Source: Microvirga sesbaniae
GTDB taxonomy: Bacteria > Pseudomonadota > Alphaproteobacteria > Rhizobiales > Beijerinckiaceae
Direction of reading: 5' to 3'
Assembly (NCBI RefSeq): GCF_025460805.1
Contig: NZ_JAMXFJ010000004.1
Coordinates: forward strand, 85,633-149,632
DNA: 64,000 nt
Under the pieces are notes generated by a model. That model saw nothing but the letters and a program-made list of their open reading frames with translations. It was not told the origin of the DNA and did not search any database. Positions 36,482-46,340 of this stretch are shown one piece after another. The position numbers were made by a program, and so were the translations under genes. Position 1 is the stretch's first letter. Each line of letters opens with the position of its first letter.

Positions 36482-36501
36482 ATCTCAATAGTTATTGAGA
36501 T
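36482..36501. promoter_or_regulatory. ArsR/SmtB-type operator in front of arsR
   Basis: Perfect 9-bp inverted repeat ATCTCAATA / TATTGAGAT with a 2-base centre, 8 bases before the arsR start. Typical of ArsR dyads that overlap the promoter. Confidence 0.7.
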
Positions 36502-36509
36502 ATTGAAAT

Positions 36510-36869
36510 ATGGACGAACAGCAGGCTCTTAGTGCTTTTGCGGCGCTCTCACAAGAGACGCGCCTGAAGATTGTACGCCTGCTAGTTCAGGTCGGTCCGG
36601 ATGGAATGGCGGCCGGTGCGGTCGGCGAAGCGGTCGGCGCGTCCTCTTCCAACCTGAGCTTTCACCTTGGCCATCTTGAGCGTGCTGGACTGGTCCGAGC
36701 CCGGCGTGAGTCTCGTTCCATAATTTACAGCGCATCGGTAACTGGTCTCGGCGAACTCATCCGCTTTCTCTTGCAGGACTGCTGCCAAGGGCATCCCGAA
36801 ATCTGCGCCCTTGTCTTGGATCCACTTACCAACCCTTGTGCATGCGAACCGGAGCCCGCAGAAGGCTGA
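36510..36869 (+). CDS. arsR: ArsR-family metalloid/metal-responsive repressor
   Basis: A winged-helix repressor of 119 residues (ALSQETRLKIVRLLVQVG, SSSNLSFHLGHLERAGLVRARRESRSIIYS) that should leave DNA on binding arsenite or another metal. The usual ELCVC site in the recognition helix is absent; Cys residues instead lie near the C-terminus (QDCCQGHPEICA and CACEPEP), as in some atypical arsenic ArsRs. A perfect operator dyad lies directly upstream. Its 3' end overlaps the following arsC-like gene. Confidence 0.85.
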   Translation: MDEQQALSAFAALSQETRLKIVRLLVQVGPDGMAAGAVGEAVGASSSNLSFHLGHLERAGLVRARRESRSIIYSASVTGLGELIRFLLQDCCQGHPEICALVLDPLTNPCACEPEPAEG

Positions 36870-37389
36870 TCGTACCTACAACGTCTTGTTTCTCTGCACA
36901 GGCACCACCGCCCGCTCGATCCTGGCCGAAGGCATACTTCGGAAAGACGGCGCCGGTCGCTTCAACGCATACTCGGCAGGGAGCCAACCGAAGGGAACGG
37001 TCAATCCGTTCGCCCTGAAGGTGCTCCGCAGTTTCGAATATCCGACCGACGGCTACCGCTCGAAGAGTTGGGACACGTTCACTGGGCCGGATGCGCCCGT
37101 GATGGACTTCATCTTCACGGTCTGCGACAGCGCCGCCGGCGAGGCATGTCCGGTGTGGCCTGGCCACCCGGCCTCCGCCCACTGGGGGATCGAGGACCCC
37201 GCAGCGGTCCAGGGCACTGACATCGAGAAGGAACGCGCCTTCGTCCAAGCCTTCCGCTACCTGAAGAACCGGAACCTCCTCATCAAACGGTCGCCGTCAG
37301 CGGGAACCTTATCCATAAAGAATGCGTGTTCCTGCCCGGAGGTGCGCCTCGCCCCTCTTCCAAACCGCCTTGCAGTGGGACACCTCTGA
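36838..37389 (+). pseudogene. arsC: Arsenate reductase/LMW phosphatase-like gene, 3' end replaced
   Basis: Would reduce arsenate to arsenite with thioredoxin or glutaredoxin. From GTG 36838 the protein has a P-loop LFLCTGTTARSILAEG, a SWDTF segment and FTVCDSAAGEACPVWPG, all of the family, but the loop reads CTGTTARS where CxGNSxRS is expected. After AFRYLKNR (about 37280) the normal LPxxxLD C-terminal helix is lost and the frame runs into the antisense of a Crp/Fnr fragment (RSPSAGTLSIKNACSCPEV...). So the gene looks truncated by a recombination junction and may be inactive. A TTG at 36811 is an alternative start. It overlaps arsR. Confidence 0.65.
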
Positions 37390-37593
37390 AAACACTGACG
37401 CCTCCGCGGATGTATCACCCAGCAGTGCCCGAAACAGGATCATCGCTCGATCGTCTGCACCCGTGCGGGTCAGACGGATCGCGCCTTTCTCCGGCAGATA
37501 AAGCCCGTGAGGTCGGCCCTCCCGGCGGAACAGCATCTCACTGCGACCGAGGTTGCGGGTGATAGCGCTTGTGCGAAGGGCATTGGGATCCAA
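37309..37593 (-). pseudogene. Crp/Fnr-family regulator fragment (N-terminal sensor part)
   Basis: About 90 residues match the cyclic-nucleotide-binding-like sensor domain of Crp/Fnr proteins: EMLFRREGRPHGLYLPEKGA, IRLTRTGADDRAMILFRALL, GDTSAEASVFSEVSHCKAV. The remaining sensor and the HTH are missing, cut at about 37290-37310 where the arsC-like remnant begins from the other side. The start would be TTG 37593. Not expected to function. Confidence 0.7.
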
Positions 37594-37690
37594 CCCAGAA
37601 CAGCCGTGGCTGGATCATAGCGGGAGCTCAGTGATGCAGCGAGGCTTGTCCGATTGGATTCGTTGCGCGCCAGGCCCTTGAATAAGCCTC

Positions 37691-37721
37691 TTGACCTTGC
37701 CATCATTGGAAGGATTACACC
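37691..37721 (+). promoter_or_regulatory. CueR-type operator/promoter of copA
   Basis: -35 TTGACC (37691-37696) and a dyad ACCTTGCC...GGAAGGAT (37694-37715) in a long 18-19 bp spacer before a TACACC-like -10, the layout of MerR/CueR-activated copper promoters. It lies 35 bases before the copA start, with cueR downstream of copA. Confidence 0.75.
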
Positions 37722-37755
37722 TCTCCTGAGCTGAGTATTCCAAGGAGACGCTGCG

Positions 37756-40284
37756 ATGGCGACAGCTACTGTAAAGCGCATGAATCAGGTCGGTGAGACC
37801 CTCTCCCTGCCCGTCGAGGGCATGACCTGTGCCTCGTGCGTCAGGCGGGTCGAGAAGGTTTTGACGAGCCTGCCGACGGTTGCAGCGGCGAATGTGAATC
37901 TCGCCACCGAGCGTGCCGAGGTGACCTTCCGCGGTCCCATGGATGCGGCCGGAGTGGCTCAAGCCATCGAGAAGGCTGGCTATTCCGTGCCTGAGGAAAC
38001 AACCGAACTCGCCATTGAGGGCATGACCTGCGCCTCGTGCGTGGGCCGCGTCGAGAAGGCGCTCAAGGCGGCACCGGGTGTACTCCAGGCCTCGGTCAAC
38101 CTGGCGACAGAGAAGGCTACCATCCGCCATCTCGCCAGTGTCGCGACGCCGACCATCCTGGAGCAGGTTGTCCGCAAAGTTGGTTATGAGGCCCGCCGTA
38201 TCGGCGACGAGCCCGCGACGGACCGGGAGCGGGAACACCGCGAGCGGGAATACAGTGCACTGAAGCGGTCGCTTGCCTTGGCGGCAATCCTGACCCTGCC
38301 GGTGTTTGCTCTGGAGATGGGCTCCCACTTCATCCCAGGCATCCACGAGTGGGTCATGGAGACGATTGGGCATCGTGAGAGCTGGTACCTACAGTTCGCA
38401 CTAACGACCCTTGTCCTGTTCGGACCGGGCCTACGCTTTTTTCAAAAGGGCATCCCTGCCCTGCTTCGCCTGGCGCCTGACATGAACTCGCTCGTGGCTC
38501 TGGGGACCACAGCGGCCTATGGATACTCGGTTGTCGCGACCTTCGCCTCCGCGATCCTGCCCGCCGGCACCGTAAACGTCTATTACGAGGCGGCCGCTGT
38601 CATCGTCACTCTTATCCTGCTTGGCCGCACGCTCGAGGCGAAGGCCAAGGGTCGGACTTCCGAGGCGATCAAGCGCCTGATGGGGCTACAGGCCAAAACC
38701 GCCTACGTCGTTCGCGACGGGAACACGGTCGAGATCCCGCTCGAACAGGTACGCGCCGGGGATCTCGTGCAGGTGCGCCCCGGAGAAAAGGTCCCGGTCG
38801 ACGGCGAAGTGGTTGAGGGATCATCCTTCGTGGACGAGTCGATGATCACGGGCGAACCCGTTCCCGTGCAGAAGGCTGAAGGAGCCGAGGTAGTCGGCGG
38901 CACGATCAACAAGACCGGCAGCTTCACGTTCAAGGCGACCAAGGTCGGGGCCGACACCGTCCTCGCACAGATCATCCGCATGGTCGAACAGGCGCAAGGG
39001 TCCAAGCTTCCAATTCAGGCGCTTGTTGACAAGGTGACTGCGTGGTTCGTGCCCGCTGTGATGGCGGCGGCCACCCTCACCTTCCTTGGCTGGTTGGTCC
39101 TCGGGCCAGACCCAGCCATGACCTTCGCCCTGGTCAATGCGGTCGCCGTCCTCATCATCGCCTGCCCGTGCGCCATGGGCCTGGCCACCCCGACCTCCAT
39201 CATGGTCGGCACCGGCCGCGGGGCCGAACTGGGCGTCCTCTTCCGCAAGGGCGAGGCGCTCCAGAGCCTAAAGGGTGTTGGAGTCGTGGCTCTCGACAAA
39301 ACCGGTACCCTGACCAAGGGCCGTCCGGAGCTCACCGATCTCATTGTTGCCTCCGGCTTCGACGAGGCTGAGGTACTCGGTCTGGTGGCGGCGGTCGAGA
39401 CCCGCTCCGAACACCCGATCGCGGAGGCGATCGTCGAAGCCGCCAAGCGCCGCGGTCTAAATCTTGCTCCCGTGGATGGCTTCGATGCGGTTCCCGGCTA
39501 TGGCGTCACGGCGACCGTCCTGGGCCGGAAGGTCGAGGTTGGTGCCGACCGTTACATGGTGAAGCTCGGCTTCGACGTGGCGGCTTTCGCTACATCCGCC
39601 GACCGGTTGGGCAGTGAGGGTAAGAGCCCGCTCTATGCGGCCATCGACGGCAGGCTTGCCGCTGTCATCGCGGTCGCCGACCCGATCAAGTCGTCGACGC
39701 CCCAGGCTATTGCTGCCCTCCATGCCCTTGGGTTGAAAGTAGCGATGATCACCGGGGATAATCGCCGAACGGCGGAGGCCATCGCTCGCCAAGTCGGCAT
39801 CGACGAGGTCGTGGCCGAGGTCCTGCCCGACGGCAAGGTCGATGCGGTCAAACGCCTCCGTGAGGGGGGACGCCATGTGGCCTTCGTGGGCGACGGCATC
39901 AATGACGCTCCTGCCTTGGCCGAGGCGGATGTCGGCCTTGCGATCGGCACCGGCACAGACATCGCAATCGAAAGTGCGGACGTAGTGCTGATGTCGGGCG
40001 ACCTGCGGGGCGTCGCCAACGCCATCGCCCTGTCCAAAGCGACAATCCGCAACATCAAGCAGAACCTGTTCTGGGCCTTCGCCTACAACGTGGTGCTGAT
40101 CCCTGTGGCGGCCGGTGTCCTTTATCCGGTTGACGGAACCTTGCTGTCCCCAATCGTGGCGGCCGCCGCCATGGCGCTCTCGAGCGTGTTCGTCCTCGGC
40201 AATGCGCTGCGGCTTCGGGGCTTCCAAGCCCCGGTCGCGGATGCCACCACCCCGTCGACTGCACCCGCTCTCGCGACGAACTGA
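37756..40284 (+). CDS. copA: Cu(I)-exporting P1B-type ATPase CopA
   Basis: Pumps Cu(I) (or Ag(I)) from cytosol to periplasm. The 842-residue protein has two N-terminal HMA domains, each with GMTCASC (near residues 22 and 93), then membrane helices, the phosphatase motif TGEP, the ion-channel CPC (IACPCAMG), the phosphorylation motif DKTGT, an HP motif (SEHPIAEA) and the hinge [16 protein letters not shown]. All catalytic parts are present. AAGGAG precedes the ATG. A CueR operator is directly upstream and cueR follows 31 bases downstream, so the pair forms a copper-induced operon. Confidence 0.96.
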   Translation: MATATVKRMNQVGETLSLPVEGMTCASCVRRVEKVLTSLPTVAAANVNLATERAEVTFRGPMDAAGVAQAIEKAGYSVPEETTELAIEGMTCASCVGRVEKALKAAPGVLQASVNLATEKATIRHLASVATPTILEQVVRKVGYEARRIGDEPATDREREHREREYSALKRSLALAAILTLPVFALEMGSHFIPGIHEWVMETIGHRESWYLQFALTTLVLFGPGLRFFQKGIPALLRLAPDMNSLVALGTTAAYGYSVVATFASAILPAGTVNVYYEAAAVIVTLILLGRTLEAKAKGRTSEAIKRLMGLQAKTAYVVRDGNTVEIPLEQVRAGDLVQVRPGEKVPVDGEVVEGSSFVDESMITGEPVPVQKAEGAEVVGGTINKTGSFTFKATKVGADTVLAQIIRMVEQAQGSKLPIQALVDKVTAWFVPAVMAAATLTFLGWLVLGPDPAMTFALVNAVAVLIIACPCAMGLATPTSIMVGTGRGAELGVLFRKGEALQSLKGVGVVALDKTGTLTKGRPELTDLIVASGFDEAEVLGLVAAVETRSEHPIAEAIVEAAKRRGLNLAPVDGFDAVPGYGVTATVLGRKVEVGADRYMVKLGFDVAAFATSADRLGSEGKSPLYAAIDGRLAAVIAVADPIKSSTPQAIAALHALGLKVAMITGDNRRTAEAIARQVGIDEVVAEVLPDGKVDAVKRLREGGRHVAFVGDGINDAPALAEADVGLAIGTGTDIAIESADVVLMSGDLRGVANAIALSKATIRNIKQNLFWAFAYNVVLIPVAAGVLYPVDGTLLSPIVAAAAMALSSVFVLGNALRLRGFQAPVADATTPSTAPALATN

Positions 40285-40315
40285 AACAACTCAGCCCGAA
40301 TAGAGGGAGTATGAC

Positions 40316-40804
40316 ATGAACATCGGACAGGCCGCCGAAGCCTCAGGTGTCTCGGCCAAGATGATCCGTTACTACGAGTCGATCGGGTTGATCCCGAAGA
40401 CAGTGCGCACCGAAGCGGGATACCGCGTGTATTCAGACAATGACGTCGCCACCCTCGGCTTTATCCGGCGGGCCCGCGACCTTGGCTTCTCCGTCGAGCA
40501 GATCGCGGAACTCGTCGCCCTGTGGCGTGACCGTGACCGGGCCAGTACCGACGTGAAGAGAATCGCCCTGGAGCACGTAGAGGTTCTGGAGCGGAAAGCA
40601 CGCGAGCTGCAGGAGATGGCCGCAACCCTCAAGCATCTCGCGAAGCACTGCCATGGCGACACACGCCCGGAGTGCCCGATCATCGAGGGGCTTCAGACCG
40701 GTGGCGGCACAGGCTCGATCGACCTCCACTCGTCTTCCCAGTTCGGAGCCGTCGGTCTCCGTTCCGCACATCGAGACACAGCGCCAAAGAGGGTGCGCAG
40801 CTAG
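40316..40804 (+). CDS. cueR: CueR-type copper-responsive MerR regulator
   Basis: Activates copA on sensing Cu(I). The N-terminal HTH (MNIGQAAEASGVSAKMIRYY, ESIGLIPKTVRTEAGYRVY) and coiled-coil are standard. The metal-binding loop C-HGDTRPE-C (Cys spacing of seven, followed by PII) matches CueR and not MerR or ZntR. A tail of ~35 residues after that loop (QTGGGTGSIDLHSSS...) is not part of the usual family and may be read-through into unrelated sequence. The gene follows copA in the same direction. Confidence 0.9.
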   Translation: MNIGQAAEASGVSAKMIRYYESIGLIPKTVRTEAGYRVYSDNDVATLGFIRRARDLGFSVEQIAELVALWRDRDRASTDVKRIALEHVEVLERKARELQEMAATLKHLAKHCHGDTRPECPIIEGLQTGGGTGSIDLHSSSQFGAVGLRSAHRDTAPKRVRS

Positions 40805-40949
40805 CTCAGGGCTTCGCGCCGTTGGGGCCCTTGCCGCCATGCAATCGAAGATTCCGCCCGGCGAGAGCTGAACGAAGACCACGACCTTCAGATACCATCG
40901 AAGGTACTGGAGCCATGGATCTAGAGGCGAATGAGGTGAGGAAGTCATA

Positions 40950-42320
40950 ATGATTAATCTCGCCGGGGCGGTGCCATTCCTGGGCACGTTCGGAGCCGCG
41001 CCCCTGCCGGATCGCGTGGCCGCCTCTCTGCGCCTTGAAGAGCAGGAAGGGCTGCGCCTCGCCGCCAAGGTCCGCATCGTGCTTCTCGCCGTAGCCTTCG
41101 TTTGGCTCGGGCACGACCTATTCCACGTCGGCTGGGCGGCCGTGTTCAACCTCGCGGCGGTGGGAGCGGTCCTCGCCTCCGGCCTGGCCGAGTTCGCAAT
41201 CCTGAAGCGACACCGCCATCCGCGCGGCATCGCCATGGCATTTGCCCTGCTCGACAGCGTCATCCTCGGGGTCGTCCTGGCCCTGCCCAACCCCTGGCTC
41301 GACGGCACGATCCCGGTCACCGTGACCCTCAAGGGCGGCCTGGTGCTCTGGTTCGTGTTCCTGCTGGCCCTGCGCACCTTTGCCCTCGATCCCCTCCTGC
41401 TGCTGTGGTCCGGGGTCTGTGCGGTGCTGGGTTGGTCCATTCCCCTCGCCGTTGCCGCCTTCGACCCCGGCATCCGCATCGGCGTCCCAAGCATGTCGGG
41501 GAGCCTCGCCGCGAACGCCGTCGAGGCGTTTCGCGATCTCGCCTTCGTGCATATCGGGCAGTGGTACACCGAAGCTCTCGTGCTGCTTCTGGTAGCGGCA
41601 GCACTCGCGGCGGCGGTTGAACGCTCACGCCGCCTGGCGCTCACCCGGGCCAGCGCCGAGCGCCGGCAAGCCAACCTCGCGCGCTACTTCTCGCCCCGCG
41701 TGGTGGAACGGCTTGCCCGTTCCGACCAGCCATTCGGCGGGGATCGGCGGCAGGAGGTGGCCGTGCTCTTTGCCGACATCAAGGGCTTCACGACACTGTC
41801 CGAGCAACTTGCTCCCGAGGAGGTCATGCAGCTCCTGCGCGGGTTCCATGCCCGGATGGAGGAGGTCGTCTTCGCCCATGGCGGCACCCTGGACAAGTTC
41901 ATCGGCGATGCGCTCCTGGTCACGTTCGGGGTTCCCGATCCCGCTGCCGACGACGCCGTCCGGGCGCTCGCCTGCGCCCAGGCCATGCTGGCTGAGGTCG
42001 AACGGTGGAACGACGAGCGTGCGCGGAGTGGCCAGGACGCCATCGGGATCGGCATCGGCCTTCACTACGGCCCGGTCGTCATGGGTGACCTCGGCTCGGA
42101 GCGCTCGATGGCGTTCACGGTTGTCGGTGACACGGTCAACACGGCCAGCCGCCTCCAGGGCATCACGCGTGAGCTGGGCTGCGGGGTCGTCGCCAGCGAG
42201 GCCTTCATGGCAAGGACCCGCGAGGCGGCAGGCGACCTGTCCGCCATCGATGCCCTTCGGCCCGTCGGCCCCCGCAACCTGAGGGGCCGCAGTGCCCCCA
42301 TCGAGATCTGGTGCGGGTAG
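40950..42320 (+). CDS. Membrane-bound class III adenylate/guanylate cyclase
   Basis: Makes cyclic nucleotide. About 220 N-terminal residues contain six hydrophobic helices (e.g. IVLLAVAFVWLGHDLF, LVLWFVFLLALRTFAL), then a linker ARYFSPRVVERLA and the cyclase domain: VAVLFADIKGFTTLSEQL (metal Asp), GGTLDKFIGDALLVTFG (second Asp), GLHYGPVVMGDLGSERSM and GDTVNTASRLQG. Catalytic residues appear complete. It is preceded by a GAGGTGAGGAAG site and lies between copper genes, but nothing in the sequence ties it to copper. The truncated Crp/Fnr fragment nearby is a weak link to cyclic nucleotides. Confidence 0.9.
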   Translation: MINLAGAVPFLGTFGAAPLPDRVAASLRLEEQEGLRLAAKVRIVLLAVAFVWLGHDLFHVGWAAVFNLAAVGAVLASGLAEFAILKRHRHPRGIAMAFALLDSVILGVVLALPNPWLDGTIPVTVTLKGGLVLWFVFLLALRTFALDPLLLLWSGVCAVLGWSIPLAVAAFDPGIRIGVPSMSGSLAANAVEAFRDLAFVHIGQWYTEALVLLLVAAALAAAVERSRRLALTRASAERRQANLARYFSPRVVERLARSDQPFGGDRRQEVAVLFADIKGFTTLSEQLAPEEVMQLLRGFHARMEEVVFAHGGTLDKFIGDALLVTFGVPDPAADDAVRALACAQAMLAEVERWNDERARSGQDAIGIGIGLHYGPVVMGDLGSERSMAFTVVGDTVNTASRLQGITRELGCGVVASEAFMARTREAAGDLSAIDALRPVGPRNLRGRSAPIEIWCG

Positions 42321-42584
42321 CTGCGCCTCCAAGCGCTGCCATCGCAGTCGGAAGGGCTGCCTGTCCGTGCTCTTCGCCCAGCCTTTCGGCTGACGAAACC
42401 GCCGCCGGGTACCTGCGCCATATCCCGTCGGATCCAAGGTCACGGGATAGAGGCGGAAATCGTCCATGGACCACAAGGCCAAGACCTCTGCCTGAGGCAC
42501 CCCCGGATCGACGCAATTCAGCGAATCTGCGCGATAAGGTAGGATCTGCCATTAGGCAGTTGCCCCCTTTGGGAGGGCCGCTTC

Positions 42585-43133
42585 ATGGAAATCAACGCAA
42601 TCAGCTCTCGGCATGACTTTGAAGAGGCGCATGCGCTCATCAATGCCATGGGCCAATGGGACGCCGAGCAGTCCCGCAGGTTCGGAGTACCCGATGTTGA
42701 ATTGATAGAATTCAACTACGGACACACTGTAGAAACCCTGATGGAAAAGTTCAGCCAGCGCGGCGCGGCATTCTTCTTAGCCCGCGTGGACAAAGATGTT
42801 GCCGGATGGGTTAGCTATTCGCAGTCAGATGACAGTGTTGCTGAACTACAGAAAATGTACGTCCGCGCCGAGGCGAGAGGCAAAGGCGTTGCGAAGGGCC
42901 TGATGACCGCCTGCCTGGATCGAATGCGCGGGGACGGAAACGCTAGTGTGCGATTGGAAACCGTGACGTTTATGACGGACGCCATAGCGCTGTACGAGGC
43001 CTTTGGCTTCACGCGAAGGCCCCCTTTTCCGAGCGGTTCCCCTAAGCTTGCAGCCCATCACGATTTTCATGGAGAGGAAGATCTAGGGACCGAATCCTGG
43101 GCGAACCGCCTTCCTGCCAGGCGAACGGGATAA
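42585..43133 (+). CDS. GNAT-family N-acetyltransferase
   Basis: The 182-residue protein has the acetyl-CoA-binding motif VRAEARGKGVAKGLM (R/Q-x-x-G-x-G/A type), the preceding strand ELQKMYV and the later segment TDAIALYEAFGFTRRPPF typical of the GNAT fold. A G-rich site (GGGAGGG) precedes the ATG. The substrate is unknown. It stands alone between the cyclase gene and the convergent cusA. Confidence 0.88.
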   Translation: MEINAISSRHDFEEAHALINAMGQWDAEQSRRFGVPDVELIEFNYGHTVETLMEKFSQRGAAFFLARVDKDVAGWVSYSQSDDSVAELQKMYVRAEARGKGVAKGLMTACLDRMRGDGNASVRLETVTFMTDAIALYEAFGFTRRPPFPSGSPKLAAHHDFHGEEDLGTESWANRLPARRTG

Positions 43134-43166
43134 GCCTTTCCCATGCTGCCGCGTGCCGTGGCCTGA

Positions 43167-46100
43167 TTACTCCGCAGCCAGCTTGCTCTCCGCCAAATCC
43201 GTATCGGCGCCGATCTCCGCGTCAGCCCACCTGGGAAGGCCGCGTCCCTTGGCAATTCCGTAGATTGCCGGGATCACGATCAGGGTCAGCAACGTCGACG
43301 AGACCATGCCTCCGATCATCGGCACGGCGATCCGCTGCATGACCTCGGATCCGGTGCCCGTGCTCCACAGGATGGGCAGCAGGCCCGCCATGATCGCGAC
43401 CACCGTCATCATCTTGGGCCGGACGCGCTCGACCGCGCCGACCATGATTGCCTCGTAGAGATCGGCCCGGGTGAACCGACGCTCTTGGGCTGCCCGCTCG
43501 GCCTTCAGGTGCTCCAACGCCTGGTCGAGGTAGATCAGCATGACGACCCCGGTCTCGGCCGCGACGCCGGCGAGCGCAATGAACCCGACGGCCACCGCGA
43601 CCGAGAGGTTGAACCCGAGCCACCACATCAGCCAGACGCCGCCGACGAGAGCGAAGGGCAGCGACAGCATCACGATCAGGGTTTCGGTGATCCGGCGGAA
43701 GTTAAGGTAGAGCAGCAGGAAGATGATCAGGAGCGTCACCGGCACCACGATTTTTAGCCGCGCTTCCGCCCGCTCCAGGTACTCGAACTGCCCGCTCCAC
43801 TGGACGTACGTCCCGGGCGGCAACTTCACCTCGTTGGTGACCGCCTGCCGGGCCTCGTCGACGTAGCCACCAAGGTCACGGCCGGCGATGTCGACGAAGA
43901 TGTAGACTGCGAGCTGCCCGTTCTCCGTGCGGATCGAGGTCGCACCCTGCGTGAGCTTGACCTCGGCCACCTCACCGAGCGGCACGGTGCCGCCCGCGGG
44001 CAGCGGGACCTGCACCTCGGTCGCGATGGCCCGTGGGTCTGAGCGCAGGTCGCGCGGGTAGCGGATGGTGACGCCGTAGCGCTCGCGGCCTTCGACTGTG
44101 GTCGTGATCACCTCGCCGCCCATGGCGGTCGCGATCACGTCCTGAACGTCGCCAATGGTCAGCCCGTAGCGGCCGAGAGCGATCCGGTCGGGCACGACGT
44201 CGAGGTAGTAGCCGCCGATCACGCGCTCCGCGTAGGCGCTGGTGGTGCCAGGCACCGCCTTGACCACGGCCTCCACTTGGCGGGCGGCCTTTTCCATCTC
44301 GGCGAGGTCGGTCCCGAACACCTTGATGCCCACCGGCGTGCGGATGCCGGTCGAGAGCATGTCGATACGGGCGCGGATCGGCATCGTCCAGGCGTTCGAC
44401 ACGCCAGGAAATTGCAGGGCCTGGTCCATCTCGGCTTTCAGGCTCGCCAGCGTCACGCCCGGCCGCCATTCGCTTTTCGGCTTGAGGTTGATGATCGTCT
44501 CGAACATCTCGGTCGGCGCGGGATCGGTCGCCGTCGCGGCCCGTCCCGCCTTGCCGTAGACGGAGGCGACTTCCGGGAAGGACTTGATGATCCGGTCCTG
44601 TGTCTGGAGGAGTTCCGCCGCCTTGGTCACCGACAGGCCCGGCAGGGTCGTCGGCATGTACATCAGCGTGCCCTCGTCAAGGTCGGGCATGAACTCGGAC
44701 CCGAGCTGGCGCGCCGGCCAGACCGTGGCCGCCAGGGCCACGAGGGCGACCAAGATGGTCAGCGTCTTGGCCCTGAGTACACACCAGATCACGGGTCGGT
44801 AGATCCAGATCAGCAGGCGGTTGATGGGATTCCGGTGCTCCGGGACGATCCGCCCGCGCACGAAGATCACCATCAGGGCCGGGACCAGCGTCACGGAGAG
44901 CAGGGCTGCCGCCGCCATGGCGAACGTCTTGGTGAAGGCGAGCGGGCCGAACAGGCGCCCCTCCTGGCTCTCCAGGGTGAAGATCGGCAGGAACGACACC
45001 GTGATGATCAGGAGGCTGAAGAACAGGGCCGGGCCGACCTCGCTCGCTGCCTTGATCAGGATCTCGACCCGCGGCTTGTCCTTGGGCGCCCGTTCCAGGT
45101 GCTTGTGGGCGTTCTCGATCATGACGATGGCCGCGTCGATCATCGCCCCGATGGCGATCGCGATGCCACCCAGGCTCATGATGTTGGAGCCGAGCCCCAT
45201 CAGCCTCATGGCGCCGAACGCCATCAGGATGCCGACGGGGAGCATGAGGATGGCGACGAGCGCGCTTCGCACATGCAGGAGGAACACGATGCACACAAGC
45301 GCGACGACAATGCTCTCCTCGACGAGAGTGCCTTTAAGCGTCTTGATAGCCTCGTTGATCAACTGTGAGCGGTCATAGACCGGGACGATCTCGGTACCCT
45401 TCGGGAGGCTGGCCGTGATCTCGGACAGTTTGGCCTTGACGCTGTCGATCACGTTGAGGGCGTTGGCCCCGAACCGCTGCAGGACGATGCCGCTGGCGAC
45501 TTCCCCTTCCCCGTTCAACTCCGTGATGCCACGGCGCTCATCGGGCCCGAGCTCGACCCGGGCGACGTCGCCGACGCGGACGGGAACGCCCGCCTCGGTC
45601 TTGAGGACGATGGCCTCGATGTCCTGGATGCTCTTCAGGTAGCCGCGGCCGCGGACCATGAACTCGAACTCGGACAGCTCGACCGTGCGGCCGCCGACGT
45701 CCATGTTGCTGGTGCGGATTGCATCCCGGAGCCTCTGGAGCGGGATGCCCTGGGCCCGCAGCCGGCGTGGGTCGACGACCACGTTGTACTGCTTGACGAA
45801 GCCGCCGACGCTGGCGACCTCGGCGACGCCCTCCGCCCTGGAGGCGGCATAGCGCACGACCCAATCTTGGAGGGAGCGCAGTTCGGCCAGGGTCATGTCC
45901 TTGGCGATGACCGCATACTGGTAGACCCAGCCCACGCCAGTCGCGTCAGGGCCTAGGCTCGGCGTTACGCCCGTCGGCAGGCGGCGGGAGGCGGCGTTCA
46001 GGTGTTCCAGCACCCGGCTGCGGGCCCAGTACGGGTCCGTGCCGTCCTCGAAGATCACGTAGACGAAGGATACCCCGAAGAAGGAGAAGCCGCGGACGAC

Positions 46101-46340
46101 CTTGGATTTCGGCACCGTCAGCATCGACGTGGTCAGCGGATAGGTGACTTGGTCCTCAACCACCTGCGGCGCCTGCCCCGGGTAGTCGGTGTAGACGATG
46201 ACCTGCACGTCCGAGAGATCGGGAATGGCATCGAGCGGCAGGGTGCGAAGCGCGTAGACGCCCGCGGCGACCGCAAACGCTGCGCCGATGAGGACTAGGA
46301 GCAGGTTGCGGGCCGACCAGGCGATGAGACGGGCAATCAT
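43167..46340 (-). CDS. cusA: Heavy-metal RND efflux pump CusA/CzcA family
   Basis: Inner-membrane proton-driven pump of a tripartite Cu/Ag-type efflux system. At 1057 residues it has the HME-RND layout: N-terminal helix and LPLDAIPDLSDVQVIVYT, PN/PC domains, TM4 segment IAIAIGAMIDAAIVMIENAH with the proton-relay Asp/Glu, a large periplasmic half, and C-terminal helices ending near IVIPAIYGIAKGR. Met residues in the periplasmic part (SNAWTMPIRARIDM) match Cu/Ag CusA-type pumps. It overlaps cusB by 4 bases; no outer-membrane channel gene is next to it. Confidence 0.93.
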   Translation of the reverse strand: MIARLIAWSARNLLLVLIGAAFAVAAGVYALRTLPLDAIPDLSDVQVIVYTDYPGQAPQVVEDQVTYPLTTSMLTVPKSKVVRGFSFFGVSFVYVIFEDGTDPYWARSRVLEHLNAASRRLPTGVTPSLGPDATGVGWVYQYAVIAKDMTLAELRSLQDWVVRYAASRAEGVAEVASVGGFVKQYNVVVDPRRLRAQGIPLQRLRDAIRTSNMDVGGRTVELSEFEFMVRGRGYLKSIQDIEAIVLKTEAGVPVRVGDVARVELGPDERRGITELNGEGEVASGIVLQRFGANALNVIDSVKAKLSEITASLPKGTEIVPVYDRSQLINEAIKTLKGTLVEESIVVALVCIVFLLHVRSALVAILMLPVGILMAFGAMRLMGLGSNIMSLGGIAIAIGAMIDAAIVMIENAHKHLERAPKDKPRVEILIKAASEVGPALFFSLLIITVSFLPIFTLESQEGRLFGPLAFTKTFAMAAAALLSVTLVPALMVIFVRGRIVPEHRNPINRLLIWIYRPVIWCVLRAKTLTILVALVALAATVWPARQLGSEFMPDLDEGTLMYMPTTLPGLSVTKAAELLQTQDRIIKSFPEVASVYGKAGRAATATDPAPTEMFETIINLKPKSEWRPGVTLASLKAEMDQALQFPGVSNAWTMPIRARIDMLSTGIRTPVGIKVFGTDLAEMEKAARQVEAVVKAVPGTTSAYAERVIGGYYLDVVPDRIALGRYGLTIGDVQDVIATAMGGEVITTTVEGRERYGVTIRYPRDLRSDPRAIATEVQVPLPAGGTVPLGEVAEVKLTQGATSIRTENGQLAVYIFVDIAGRDLGGYVDEARQAVTNEVKLPPGTYVQWSGQFEYLERAEARLKIVVPVTLLIIFLLLYLNFRRITETLIVMLSLPFALVGGVWLMWWLGFNLSVAVAVGFIALAGVAAETGVVMLIYLDQALEHLKAERAAQERRFTRADLYEAIMVGAVERVRPKMMTVVAIMAGLLPILWSTGTGSEVMQRIAVPMIGGMVSSTLLTLIVIPAIYGIAKGRGLPRWADAEIGADTDLAESKLAAE

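Noticed and set aside
7630..36500. CRISPR array or Cas genes linked to the Tn7-like element (CAST)
   Set aside because: No regularly spaced repeats and no Cas-like proteins were seen; the TniQ is long and HTH-bearing, which fits protein-guided targeting.
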